Under the pieces are notes generated by a model. That model was not told where the DNA came from, ran no database searches, and worked only from the letters and a program-made list of their open reading frames with translations. Of a stretch of DNA of 64,000 bases, positions 10,777 through 23,517 are shown in pieces. The position numbers and the translations under genes were made by a program. The DNA lies in assembly GCF_003265705.1 (NCBI RefSeq), contig NW_020312848.1, positions 57,499,737-57,563,736 of the forward strand. Direction: 5' to 3'. How positions within the stretch are numbered: the first letter of the stretch is position 1; each line of letters opens with the position of its first letter. This stretch comes from Callorhinus ursinus. Its lineage: Eukaryota > Chordata > Mammalia > Carnivora > Otariidae.

Positions 10777-13444
10777 ATGCCAAGGAAAGAAATTAGAAAG
10801 GAGAAAATCACTCATTGAGTATCTTACTAGCTTTACCAAAATATTTTGCATCTTCATAAATCCCAAGCTTCACAGGTTTTAAAAATTTTATAATCCATTT
10901 TTACAGAATTTTCTCATAATACAGTCACTTTACCTTTTGAAAAATTAAGACTAATATACCAAATAATCCTTCAGCTGGTAACACCTTCCACTTTAGTGAC
11001 GGCTGACTTCCACTTCACAAAGAAATACAAAATTATACACTTGAAAAATTTCTCAATTAAGAAAAATTAAAACAAACTTTAAAAATTGCATTAAGTCCAT
11101 TAATAGGGAGGAAAAATTTCAGTATAAAATTAGAAAATGCAAAATTTAACACTCTCATAATAACATTAACTCAATGACATTGCTTCCAAAGAAAGCCCAA
11201 TTGTCAGATGGCAAAGGGTCATTGTCAGTGTTAGTGTTATGTAGCAGTAGAAACACTACTGGCATGAGTGGGTTCACCCTGAATACTTATATTTTGATTG
11301 CTTTGTATAACTTTACTGATATGTCCCTGAAATATTTTTTAAATGACATTCAGAATTTGTCCTGTTGTAGTATTGTTTTTTACAGCTTTGCAAATATATC
11401 TGAGTTAAAAAGTCAGGAAATAGAGTCCATCAGTTAGGTTTTGAAGCTGCTTTTGCAATATTATATTTTCATTTTTCCATAATCACATTATCTGTTCTAT
11501 ACTAACTCTGAGTATTGCACCTCTAAATCTAAAATTATATTTGTTTTTTAAAAAAAATTAGCAAATGTAACGTGAAGATAATAAAATTATTTCCTGAACT
11601 ATTAAAAATGTAGCTGTATCTACTGGTTGAAAGTGAATTTAAAATATGTAAAATACCTCAATAATTTTTTCAGATAAATTAGTATTTTCACATTATATTT
11701 ATAAGGTATTGTTTTATTAATTTCATAAATGTATTTATATATTTATATCTATTTAATTAAATATAAATATGGCATCACTTCATAATGGAATTCTCAACTA
11801 GCTATTTCTCAATACTTAAGTGACCAAAGAAATCACTGCATATATTCAAGCATGTTTTCCACCAGAAAAGTGGGTGGATTAGGCTAAATGCTTTTAAGAT
11901 CCTTTAGGGAATAAAATGTTTGAGTTAAAAAAATCCCTCCATTTATTGTTATTAGCCAATTAAAAGCAAGCTTGCTTAGATACACAATCTGAATGCTTTC
12001 AAATGACCTGATTTGTCTAATCCTTCACTTTTCAAATAAATATGAGGAGGTATTATAGGTGCACATTTCTAATGTTTCAGTTTTCCACTGACTGCTTTGG
12101 TATTATGTAGTCATATTTCCATCTTTTCCAGCTGTTTTTCTTATTTTTTTCTTATCTCAGGTAGGTGGAAAAACTTAAAGAAGATTGTAAAAGCAGTTAT
12201 ATCCCTGGGATTTCCTATAATTAGGAGCAAAACTAACCCAACACATTTGTCCATTGGAAAAAAAAGTTCCCAAAATATGAAATGTAGAACTTTCACAGAG
12301 ATTAAGATTGTCTTGTCAGAGTGTCAAAGACTTCATCAATGGTAGTAGGAAAAAATAAAAAGAAATTTTCATAGATCATCATCAAATTAAAAAATTATAA
12401 TTGCTGTACACAAAAATAATATAATTCTGCCTGGCAAGAAGAGTGACAGTTTATAATCTAAAATATGTCACCTTTATATTTGAGTCTAATTTAATTTTCT
12501 ACTTATCAGCAGGATATCACAAAACTGATGATTTTAAGAGTATGTCACATAAATCTAATCTCATATTTCTTTACTTCTTTTTCCTTTTTTTCTTATTGAT
12601 TCTCTCAACCTAGCAGGAGATCTTAAAACTCCTTCCTGGTTCTATAACCCCATAACATGTTTCATAAATTATAAAATTGCTTGTACAGTCAGTATAAACT
12701 TGGTACCCATACAACTTCCTAGATATTTCATATATTAGTATTAACAAATGAAGGCCATCATAAAATTAAATGTAGGGCTCTAGACCAAGGTTAAAATTGT
12801 TCTAACCAACATCATTATTCAACCAAAATTTATGCTTAATTAAATCTGAAATTATTAATTTTCAATAGCTTTTACCTTGTTTTTTCATTATTTCCCATTT
12901 CTCATTACATTCATGAGAATAAGAATATTTCTATAAACATTTTTTTAAGGAGAAGAAATATAGATAGTGTCACACAGGGGACAGATTGATTTGTTGACAT
13001 TACTGTTCAGTTTTTATAAGTAGGAGCAATAGTATACCATTACACAATTAACCACAAATCCTCCCTAGTCAAAGTTTCATATCAATAAAATTGTAATATG
13101 AAAAAGCATTACTTTTCTAGCCATCAGTAAAGGATCTATGTTAAATTTGATTCTTTACTATAAGAAATGTTTATTTTCACTCTCAATATAAATCATAAGG
13201 ACACTTGAGAAGCTTGTTTTGTGGAAATCCATATAGAGTACAATTAAATAAGGAATCACATAAAGGATCATTCAAAAATAGGTTCAAGACAGAGGCATGG
13301 TGAACATTAAGGTGCATAAACCATAGTACTTAATCTTATTCAGCTACAATCCTTTCTTTAAAAACAATAACAAAGAGAAGTTGACTTAGGTATACTTTAC
13401 TAAACTGATATTACCGGTTTTCATCTTATTTAACCTTATTTCAC
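10777..13444. other. single-copy AT-rich DNA
   Basis: A 2.7 kb block with no repeat family or gene that I recognise. The open frames at 11.2 and 12.1 kb are short and featureless. Confidence 0.5.
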
Positions 13445-13832
13445 TGCATTAGTTTGCTAGGGCTGTTATGACAAAAATCTACAGTCTGGGTGGCTTAAAT
13501 AAGAGAAATATAGTTTCTTACGGTTTTGGAGGCTGGAAGTTCAAGGTCAAGGTGTTGGCAGTTTTGGTCTCACCTGAGGCACCTTTCCTTGGCTTGTAGA
13601 TAGTCACCTTCTTGCCATGACCTCACAGGGCCTTTTTTTGTGTGTGCTGGTGCATTGATGGTGTTTCTTCCTTTTTCTGTGAAGACACCAGTCATATTGG
13701 ATTAGGGTCTCATGCTTGTGGTATCTTTTAACTTCAGTTATTTCTTTGAAGGCCCTAGCTCCAAAAATAGTCATATCGGGAGTTAGGTCTTTAACATATG
13801 AATTTGGAGGTCACACACTTTAGACCATAACA
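13445..13832 (-). mobile_element. solitary MLT1-type LTR (ERVL-MaLR)
   Basis: Read on the minus strand this is an MLT1 LTR, starting TGTTATGGTCTAAAGTGTGT. It carries the MaLR hallmark text around CAAATTCATATGTTAAAG, the ATTGGATTAGG region read in reverse, and the 3' end with AAGCCACCCAGACTG. No internal sequence or second LTR is seen, so it is a solo LTR. Confidence 0.9.
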
Positions 13833-16460
13833 CTTATTAAATGCTTCTTTAAAATATCATGGAGTTGAAAAACTTTTATAGGAGGGTCCTATATGATGTG
13901 CTGAAATGCAAATATTATCAATACAGAGTAACTCCAGATGATTATTTTTTGTTTTGTTATGCTTTGTGGGGAGGAAAAGATCACAGTCAATTTTATAGCC
14001 CTGAAATTTCTATCAGGCTTTCTTTTAACTCCATGGTATTTTATTAATCTCATAAGTAGTATAGCACAGACATGCCCTGCTGTGAAGAGGTTAAGAAGTC
14101 CCTGTGCATGGTCACTGAGGAACTTACTTGTCATGCATATTTCACTATAGTGCATTTTATGCATAAATGTATGTCAGGTAATGCATATTTTAGATAAAAC
14201 ATCTTTTAAGAGATTCATAATTACCATTTCACTGATATTTTCTTGCCACTCCTGAATAAATGGTTAGGTGTTAAATGGCAATTGTGCCATGATTATGGAC
14301 ATCTTTTATAATATTTATAAATAGCCATAAAGCACATAGTATTTTTTTTCTTTCAGATTCTTAAGTTGAGGAGCCAATGCTTCCAGATGATCGAAATAAT
14401 TTCTAGTGTAATAGGTGAAAGTGAACTCATTTCTGTTTTTAAAAGATTAATTTTAGGGATGTAATAAATAAATATGATAGAAGTTCTCTTAATTAGTCAC
14501 TGCTTAGATGACTATCTAGATTTAACCATGATCTTCATTCCCTCTGAAAATACACTCATTGATATTCAGAATGCAGAGAACTTCTGGGAAATGTTGTCTA
14601 TACGCTCCCAACAGTGAGTCTCTAAAATTCATTTGGTGCTTGTCACTAAAACCTTTCATTCTAGTTGTACCTCTTGTTGTAATTATATCATTTAATTAAA
14701 TATTACAGAGCAGTAAACTCTGAATTTGAAACAGTTATTTCGAGGAATACTGACCTGAATATTTTACAAATATGCCAAAAAAGTGAATATCTAAAACTTG
14801 CTATTAAATTGATATTAATACAACTTTATAAATTTGGACAAATCATAAAAATCTACATTTATCCATTATCCATCATTACCTTTACTTCATACTGTTTTTT
14901 TTTCCAAAGAATCTGAAAATAGGACATCTGAATGGATCTCCAACAAGTAAAGTAATTGAATTAGTAACTAAAATTCATTTCACAAAGAAAAGTTAAGTCC
15001 AACCCAACACATAAAGAAGAAATACTAGTTTTTTATAAATTCTCTCAGAAAATAAAGAGGAAATATACTTCCAAACTCATTTTATGAGCCAGTATTATGT
15101 TGCTATTAATAACTGCATTAAAATATGGTGAATGCCAGTACTCATTAGTAATAATTATACACAAAAGGAAGCACAGATAATTAAAGTTAATGGAAGGAGA
15201 GTACAAAAGGAGAGTACAAATAAAATCTAGATTAGAGTGACAGAATATTTTGTTTTGAATACCATGTTTTCAACAAATAAATATACATAATTTTCAAGTT
15301 GAGATTGCTATAATTAGCCAACACTTTCCCCTATCCATGTATCTCAATGAAATGATTATCTCTATAATAATCTTGTCAAATTAATCTTAATGTAGGACAT
15401 TTGGATCTTTTAACTATATAATTACTAAATATTGATGATATTTATATTTTAAGAAGCCCTCAATTGTCTTTACAAAATATCTCTCAAAATTATGTATTAA
15501 TAAGAGGTTACAGACCATATGAACACTAATTTGCATGATTCCACTATTTATAGATCTATTTCTGAACCTAAACTGAGTTCATAGAGTTCTATTATAGATA
15601 ATTAGTGATCATGACGAAACTCATTCTGCTAATATTTGGTGAATGTTTTTTATCTAATATGCTTCTTTACAGACAGTGTAACTAAACATTATATTAAGGG
15701 ACAATTATTAATTATATTATCAATGAAGATGCATAACCAGCACATTAAGAATTGTCTGATTCCCTTTATGCATTCTAAATTTTAATATTTTACATTAATA
15801 TTTGTTTTACTCATTCTGATGCCTTCCAACATAGAATTAAGCATATTTTGCAGATACTTCAAACAGTGCTATAAGCTGTGTTATAAGAGTTGCTGAACTC
15901 TTTGTATTTAATTAGTCCCAGCCTTCTTGTCTCGGTAGGTCTATGTTCCATAGGATTCAAACATAGGCAATTGCTGTTATTAACATTAAGCAAAAAAAAA
16001 TGTCAAGATAGTCTCATATAAGGGACATGTTAAAAAATCTATTAACTTTTTGTATAAGCTGTACTGGTAAAGTCATTTCAAATTTTAATAGATGGCAGTG
16101 GCTTGTGAAATACACTGGTCCATAGTAGGACTTCTAGAAAAGTTACAAAAAGAATGAAAAGACACATATCTTTAGTCAAATATTTATGTAATACTTAAGT
16201 AAAAATGACACATCTCTTGGCTCTAGTCATATATATGATCTTACATATATTATGAAAAGAGATTTTTATTTTATGCCTCTTTACTCTTTCTTCTGGTGAA
16301 TCATAATATATATTGCCTATAGTCAGTTTTGTCATGAAAAGGAGTAACTATTTCATTGTTTAAAAGAACCCATGAATTTAGTAAAAAAATAAATTTGCTT
16401 CTATGCATTGAATGATAAGGAAAATGTTCAAATGTATTAATTTTTTGTACTTGTAAATTT
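13833..16460. other. single-copy AT-rich DNA
   Basis: No gene or repeat recognised. A small tandem duplication of GGAGAGTACAAA lies near 15196-15220. The open frames at about 13.9 kb overlap on both strands and have no domain signature. Confidence 0.5.
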
Positions 16461-16470
16461 TTAAATGTAT

Positions 16471-16562
16471 CTTTTTTCAAATTTTTATTTAAATTCTAGT
16501 TAGTTAACATATAGTATAATATTGGTTTCAGGAGTAGAATTTAGTGATTCATCATTTATACA
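16471..16562 (-). mobile_element. severely truncated L1 3' end
   Basis: About 92 bp matching the L1 3' terminus (AAATTTTTATTTAAATTCTA and following on the plus strand). It is bounded by TTAAATGTAT at 16461 and 16563. It matches the 3' end of the L1 at 691-4154. Confidence 0.9.
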
Positions 16563-16572
16563 TTAAATGTAT

Positions 16573-18189
16573 TTAAATGTATTCCATCTTTATATTTAGA
16601 ATTCATATACATAAATCAATCCAAATCTGCTGCATTTTTTCAAAAGCAAAAATTGTCTATGTTCCAATTGCTTCATATATACAAATATGTTCAGGGATGA
16701 GCTTACAAAGGGCAATGAATGAGAATATAATTCAAACCTATAGGGATTTTTCAAGTAAAAATCTAGTTGTCATAAAACATTGATGAAGAATTCAATAAAA
16801 ATAGTATTTGAATTGCTAAACACACAAATTATGCCGTTCAAGAAATAAATCTTTTGAATTACAATGAAGAGCACTCTACACAAAGTAAATATACCTGTGT
16901 GTGTACATGTCTATATTTTAGCAGAGCAAAATAATTTACAAATACAATATATACTTAAAGTGGAACAGGTCTGCCAACAATGCTTTCAAAGTTAAATAAA
17001 TTACTAGAATTGAGTGTTTTTTTAACAAGTCAGTTTTTAGCGAGACGTCAGAGTTTTGTGAACTGGCAGCAATCTATGGGTTGGGGTGTGGGTAGACTGT
17101 TCAATCTTAAATTCTCTTGGAGCTATCGTCTGAATGTGTAATGTTGATAAAAATTATGACTGCATCAGCGATGGGCTTCCAGTATAATACACATTGCCCA
17201 AAGCAGGCTTTTCACGACCTCTGATAATCTGATTCTGCCGCTGGTTCTTTAGAAGGCTGCTGAAGTGAGCACTAGACCAGCAGAAATGGCCACCCATTTC
17301 TATGTTCCAAATGAGATTTCAGCCTTGAGCTGACAGTTTTAAAGGAATAATATCCTATGGATTAAGAAGAAATGTTCATTATTTCCCTGAAAGTAACCTA
17401 AAAACAGGACTCTGCACGCAAAATTAGAAATGTGAATATCATTCAACCAATCTCTTGCTTGGATAATTAAAGTAACATCTTTAGGTAAACTATTATTTTC
17501 CACTCAAAATGAGATAAATGAATTCAATGACTAGAAATTCAATTTATCTTTTCATTACACCTCACAATTATATCCAGGTATTGTACAACGTTCTTTATTT
17601 GTACACTAAATGTTTTTCATCCTGCAGCCCACCTGCACTCAACGCAGAGTACGTCTTTACAGCAGTTCTGTAGCTGTACTCTAAATCCAAATAAAGCATG
17701 TAATTACAATTAAAAAACCTTTATAATTGCTTGGGTTTTAAGAATGCATTTGGTTGAAAAGACAGCTTACCCTGAAAAATGCAGTCATCTCTGGGGATAG
17801 GGGGAAGTTTTTATAAAAAGTAATCCAGTTTCAGTGAAGCAACTAATTATTAACACTACAGCTGGACACTTGTGTTTCCAACACCCAATTTCATAGACTT
17901 TCTGTTGAGTAAAATCCAATTTTAAAATTTATAGTGCAGTTGACTTTTGCCAAAAGAAAAAAAACCTTAAAGTTGGACACAGTTGGAAGGGACTTAGCAC
18001 CAGTGGAATCTCCAGTTTTAACCAATGAGAAAATCAGTTTCCACAAAGGTCAAAGGAGATTTCCAAATTCATACAATTAATTATTTACAAAATAAGGGAT
18101 AAACCTCAAGCTACTAACTCTCAAAGTTTTTGTTTTAGCAGAAAAAGACACACTGTAAGGAGTAAACATCATATATAAGTAAATTATGC
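16573..18189. other. single-copy DNA with a CpG-retaining core
   Basis: Not a recognised repeat. Within it, about 17040-17420 keeps several CpGs and has higher sequence complexity than its surroundings (see findings). The remainder is ordinary AT-rich sequence. Confidence 0.5.
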
Positions 18190-19440
18190 ACTATGTAGGA
18201 AGGTGATAAAAGTTATGCAAAAAGAGACAAAAGTAAACAGAAAAAAATATTGGGATTGTCAAAGTTGAGGAAAAGTGAGGTAAGGGTATACTTCCAGGTA
18301 GAATAGTCATCATTTTATCATTAAGAAGGTGAGATTTGAGCAAAGACTTGAGAGAGATGTGAGCTGGTGATGCAGACATCTGGGAGAAAAGTGCTCTAGT
18401 TAGAACTGATAAACCCCAAAGTTGCTACCTTGGTTGGGGGGGACTGTTTGGGGTATGCAAGTACTCAACACATAGCTGGCATGGCTAAGGTGGGATGACA
18501 GATGGGGAGACAAGAAGATCATATAGGATTAGGAGGAAGAGAAATGGGAACCACCGAAGAGTCCTAAATAATGAAATTATTGCACTTACTTTCAAAATAA
18601 ACCTTCTATGTGCTGTTTTAAAAAAGCTGATAGATGGACAAGAGCAGAAACAATGAGACCTGTTAGGAGTAAGAGTGATATATGGTGGTAGTTCAGATTA
18701 GAGTGTTAGCAGTGATGAAAATGAATAGAATTCTCTTTACATTTTTAAGCTAGGCATAATATTGGCTGAATTGAATGTGGCATGTAAATGGAATGTGGTG
18801 TGGTTGACTTAAAAAAGACAGAGTCAATAATGACATCAAAACATAAGGCTTGAGCAACTGAAAAGATACGAGTTGCCACCTTGAGATGAGAAAACACTAA
18901 AAAGGTAAGCTTTGGGAGGCAAGATCAAGACTTCAGTTTTGGTTCATTTATTTCATATCCAAATTGAGACGTTGAGTAAACAATTCGATATATGAGTTAG
19001 GATTTAGGAAATAAGTGTAGAATGGAGATGTAAATTTAGATGTTTTGAACATATAGATATTAGTTAAGCCCAAGGACTAGATAAGGTTTCTAGAGAATGA
19101 AAATAGACAGGAAAGAGAAAAGATTCAAGAACTACAACTTGGAAGTTTTGCTATTTAAAAAATTGAGAGAAGAAGAGTAATAAATATAGACAAATGAAAA
19201 AGAATTTGCAGTGACTAGGAGGAAAAACCAAGAGAAGTTGTCCTGGAAATCAAGTGAAGAACATCTTTTAAAGATGAAGAACTGAACAAGTATGGCCAAT
19301 GCTATTGATAGGTCAAGAGTGATGACACAAAAAATAACTTTGAAATAAGCTTCATGGAAGTTACAGTTGACTGTGGTGAGAGCAGTTTAAAGTTAGTGTG
19401 AAAGAAAGAGGAGTTAAAATGGAGTGTTGTATAAGAACAT
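18190..19440 (+). repeat. ancient interspersed repeat, family not assigned
   Basis: Purine-rich text such as GAGCAAAGACTTGAGAGAGA, GAGCAACTGAAAAGATACGA and TGCTATTGATAGGTCAAGAG resembles a roughly 1 kb repeat that I remember from many mammalian genomes but cannot name with confidence. Similar fragments lie near 24.3, 32.9, 49.6, 55.1 and 58.7 kb. There is no coding capacity. Confidence 0.45.
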
Positions 19441-20181
19441 CTTCATCAACCTATTCCATCAAAAAAAAGATACCATTTGAATAGTCTTGCCCACTGCCCA
19501 GAAGGAACAAGGAATGATCTGAAGTACTAAAGTACAATAATTATACACTTAGACACTAGTCTTAGGACACTCTAATTTTTTTAACTTTGGAGCTTTCTAC
19601 TAAATATATATTAAGTATAGTGTACCTTTCTAACCTTTACTAGCAATCTAAGTACTCACTAGTACATCTTATTCATTATTAATGGACCTCATTTAGAATT
19701 CAAATATATAGTTTGATAACTTTGATGGTGGTAAATAAAAGAAGATAAACATATTATTATTATAGTTAATTTGAATCTTGAAAGAATATAAGAAAAATTT
19801 CAACTATCCCTCCTTTCATGAAAGGTATGTAATTATTGTGTTTTTCTCACTTTGATTGAAAAGTCTATAGTGTTCCATATATATTAACTTTTTTCATCTG
19901 TTGCAGTTTTTCATCATCTTTAAAACTGCAAGACTACTATTAAGATAATAAAGTACCCAAACAGTCTTGCCCCACTGACCAGAGGACTTTAAAGAACAAC
20001 GAAATTCTTATTTTCAGCTCTTACATTTCCTCAATTATCCTATGGAAATATGACCTAGTAAATAGTTCACACAGTAGTTATTAAATGTTATTTTGTATCA
20101 AAATCAGCTTCTTTTAAAAAATACAGGTGTTCCCTCACATTACCCTCTATTGATTTGAAATCTTAAATCGTACTTTCTGGG
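19441..20181. other. single-copy AT-rich DNA
   Basis: Nothing recognisable between the ancient repeat and the second long L1. Confidence 0.55.
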
Positions 20182-20883
20182 TATTTGTATTTTTAAATTT
20201 TTTAAATAAAAAAATAAGTTTTTATTTGAATCACATGGTGCTCATCATGACAAAGTGTACTCCTTAATCCCCATCACCTATTTCATTCATCCCCTTACCC
20301 ATCTCCCCTCTGGTAACCATCAGTTTGTTCTCTATAGTTGAGTCTTTTTCTTGGCTTGTCTCTCTCTTTTTTTCCCCTTTGCTTATTTGTTTTGTTTCTT
20401 AAATTCCACATATGAATGAAATTATATGGTATTTGTCTTTCTCTGACTTATTTCACTTATCATTATACTCTCTAGTTCCATCCATGTTGTTGCAAATGGC
20501 AAGATTTCATTCTTTTTTATGGCTGAATTATATATATATATATATATATTACATTTTCTTTATCCATTCCTCAGTCGATGGTCCCTTGGACTGCTTCCCT
20601 ATCTTGACTATTTTCTATTCTGTTTTATTGATGTCTGTGTCTATTTTTGTACCAGGACCATACTGTTTTGAGTACTACAGCTTTCTCATCTAAATTGAAA
20701 TCCAGAATAGTGATGCCTCCAGCTTTGCTTTTCTTTTTTTTAAGATGGCTTTGGCTATTTGGGGTCATTTGTGGTTCCATACAAATTTTAGGATTATTTA
20801 TTCTAGTTCTGTGGAAACTGCTGCCGGTATTTTTATAGGGATTGCTTTAATGTGTATATTGCTTTGGGTAGTATAGGCATTTT

Positions 20884-20909
20884 TTTTAAAGATTTTATTT
20901 ATTTATTTG

Positions 20910-20949
<40 letters not shown>

Positions 20950-21096
20950 CACGAGCAGGGGGAGCGGCAGGCAGAGGGAGAAGCAGGCTTCCTGCATGAG
21001 GAGGGAGCCCGACGTGGGGCTCGATCCCAGGACCCTGGGACCATGGCCCAAGCCAAAGGCAGCGGTTTAACCAACTGAGCCACCCAGGCGCCCCAT
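20884..21096 (-). mobile_element. young Can-SINE nested in L1
   Basis: SINEC with the head GGCGCCTGGGTGGCTCAGTT on the minus strand and a GA run at about 20913-20941. The duplication AGTATAGGCATTTT is exact at 20870-20883 and 21097-21110. The retained CpGs and perfect duplication indicate a young copy, inserted after the host L1. Confidence 0.97.
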
Positions 21097-21943
21097 AGTA
21101 TAGGCATTTTAACAATATTTTTTTTCCAATCCGCAAGCAGGCAATGTCATTCCATATCTTTGTGTTATCTTCAATTTCTTTCATCAGTGTTTTATAGCTT
21201 CAGAGTATAGGTCTTTCATCTCTTTGCTTAGTTTTATTCCTAGGTTTCTTAGAAATTATAAGTGGGATTGTTTTTTTAATTTCTCTTTCTGTTGCTTCAT
21301 TATTGGTGTATAGAAACACAACAGATCTCTGTACATTGATTTTTTTATCAGCAGTGTTACTAAACTTATTTTTCAGTTCTACCAGTTTTTTTTTGGTGGA
21401 GTCTTTCAGGTTTTCTGTATAGAGTATCATGTCACCGCAAATAGTGAGTTTTACTTCTTCCTTACTGATTTGGATGCTTTTATTCCTTTTTGTTGTCTGA
21501 TTGTTGTGACTATGATTTCCAGTACTATGTTGAATAAAAATGATGAGAGTGGACATCCCTGTCCTCTTCCTGACCTTAGGGGAAAGGCTCTCAGATTTTC
21601 CTCATTGAGGATGATGTTAGCTGTGGATTTTTTATTTATGACTTTTATTATTTTGGGATATATTCCCTCTATTCCTACTTTGTTGAGGGTTTTGAGCATG
21701 AATGGATGTTGTACTTTGTCAAACAATTTTTCTACATCTATTGAAATGATCATATGGTTCTTATTCTTTCTCTTATTGATGTGATGTATCATGTTGATTG
21801 ATTTGTAAATATTGAGCCACACTTGCAACCCAGTAATAAATCCCACCTGATTGTGAATGATCTTTTTAATGTATTATTGTACGAGTTTGCTAATATTTGT
21901 TGAGATTTTTGCATCTTTGTTCATGAGAGATATTGGCCTGTAG

Positions 21944-21948
<5 letters not shown>

Positions 21949-21974
<26 letters not shown>
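21949..21974. repeat. poly-T run inside L1
   Basis: Twenty-six T residues expand a short T-run in the homologous part of the other L1 copy (near 3490). It interrupts the ORF2 frame. Confidence 0.9.
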
Positions 21975-23034
21975 CGGTCTTTTATCCGGTATTAGAGTAA
22001 TCCTGGCCTCAAAGAATGATTTTGGAAGTTTTCCTTCTTTTCTATTTTTTGGAATTGTTTGAGAGGAATAGGTATTAACTGTTCTTTAAAAGTTTGGTAG
22101 AATTCACCTGTGAAGCCATCTGGCCCTAGACATTTGTTTTTTGGGAGTTTTTTGATTACTGATTCAATTTCTTGGCATGTAATCAGTCTGTTCAAGTTTC
22201 TATTTCTTACTGTTTCAGTTTTGGTAGGTTATATGTTTCTAGGAACTTATCAATTTCCTTTAGGTTGTCCAATTTGTTGGCATATAGTTTTTCAAAATGC
22301 TCTAATTGTGTTTCTTTGGTGTTGGTTGTTATTTCCCCTCTCTCATTTGTGATTTTATTTATTTGGTTCCTCTTGATAAGTCTGGCTAAAGGTTTATCAA
22401 GTTTATTGATCTTTTCAAAGTATCAGCTCCTGGTTTCATTGACTTTATTTTTTTTTTTTTTAGTTTCTATATCATTTATTTATGCTCTAATTTTTATTAT
22501 TTCTCTTGTTCTGCTGGTTTTGGGTTTTGTTGTTCTTTTTCTAGCTCCTTTAGGCATAAGGTTAGGTTGTTTATTTGAGATTTTTCTTGCTTCTTGAGGT
22601 AGGTCTATATTGTTATAAACTTCCCTATTAGAACTGCTTTTGCTGTATCCCAAAAGTTTTGAACCATTGTGTTTTCATTTTCATTTGTTTCCATGTAGTT
22701 TTTTATTTCTTCTTTTACTTCTTGGTTGACCCATTTATTGTTTAGTAGCATGTTATTTAACCTCCATGTATTTGTGTTCTTTCCAGATTTTTACTTGTGG
22801 TTGACATCTATTTTCATAGCGTTGTGGTCAGAAAAGATGCATGATATGACTTCGATCTTTTTAAATTTGTTTAGGCTTGTTTTGTGGCTTAATATGTGAC
22901 CTATTCTGGAGAATGTTCTATGTGCACTTGAAAAGAATGTGTATTCTGCTGTTTTAGGATGGAATGTTCTGAATATATCTGTTAAATCCATCTGGTCCAA
23001 TGGGTCATTCAAAGCTAGATATTTGTATTTTTAA

Positions 23035-23505
23035 TCAAGAATTCCATTTGATTCTTAAGCACATCAACTCACATCACTAATCAGTAACAACTTTGACTAT
23101 TTTAAAAAATCCATTTTCTGGTAAAAATATATAAATATGTATGTATATATCTCTATATACTAAATATACAGTATAAGTATGTGTAGTATACACATATGCA
23201 TATATATGTATATACATATAGTAGAACAGTATGTGGCACAGAGTAAGCACAATATAAGTGTTAATTACAAAGGCAAAAACAATGTAAGTTACTGTGCGTT
23301 TAGATGTTGGCCCAGGTCTCAGATATCACTAAGCTATTAAACTAGCAAAGTCTTTCCTCCAGACTTATTACATGATCAAACTACATTCCAAGTGTAAGCA
23401 TTATTAACTGAATTTTCTTTTATATACAGTGAAATTGTCCTTAGTATGTGCCTTCCACATTCACATTTGTGTTTATTTCCTGTTGCTATTTCCTCTCTCA
23501 TCTCC
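23035..23505. other. AT-rich spacer with a TA/TG-rich tract
   Basis: The stretch 23126-23220 is a degenerate TATA/TGTA-rich tract. About 23222-23271 resembles the 3' end of a MIR on the minus strand (CACAGAGTAAGCACAATATA), which is a weak call. Nothing else is seen. Confidence 0.45.
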
Positions 23506-23517
23506 ACCAATATTTCT

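Larger units (their letters stand above)
20197..23019 (-). mobile_element. L1 LINE, 5'-truncated, internally deleted
   Basis: Second long L1 on the minus strand, with the 3' end near 20197. The exact duplication TATTTGTATTTTTAA lies at 20182-20196 and 23020-23034. Compared with the L1 at 691-4154 it lacks roughly 0.9 kb of the ORF2 C-terminal region, with the joint near 20605-20615. It extends further upstream into ORF2, to about 23019. Reverse transcriptase blocks are readable, for example [20 protein letters not shown] and [16 protein letters not shown] between 21450 and 21850. At the FADD active site (21433-21440) one base is missing, so the frame breaks inside the catalytic motif. Confidence 0.95.

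Noticed and set aside
21451..21846. 131-codon open frame on the minus strand
   Set aside because: It is a piece of L1 ORF2 reverse transcriptase in a truncated, frame-broken element.
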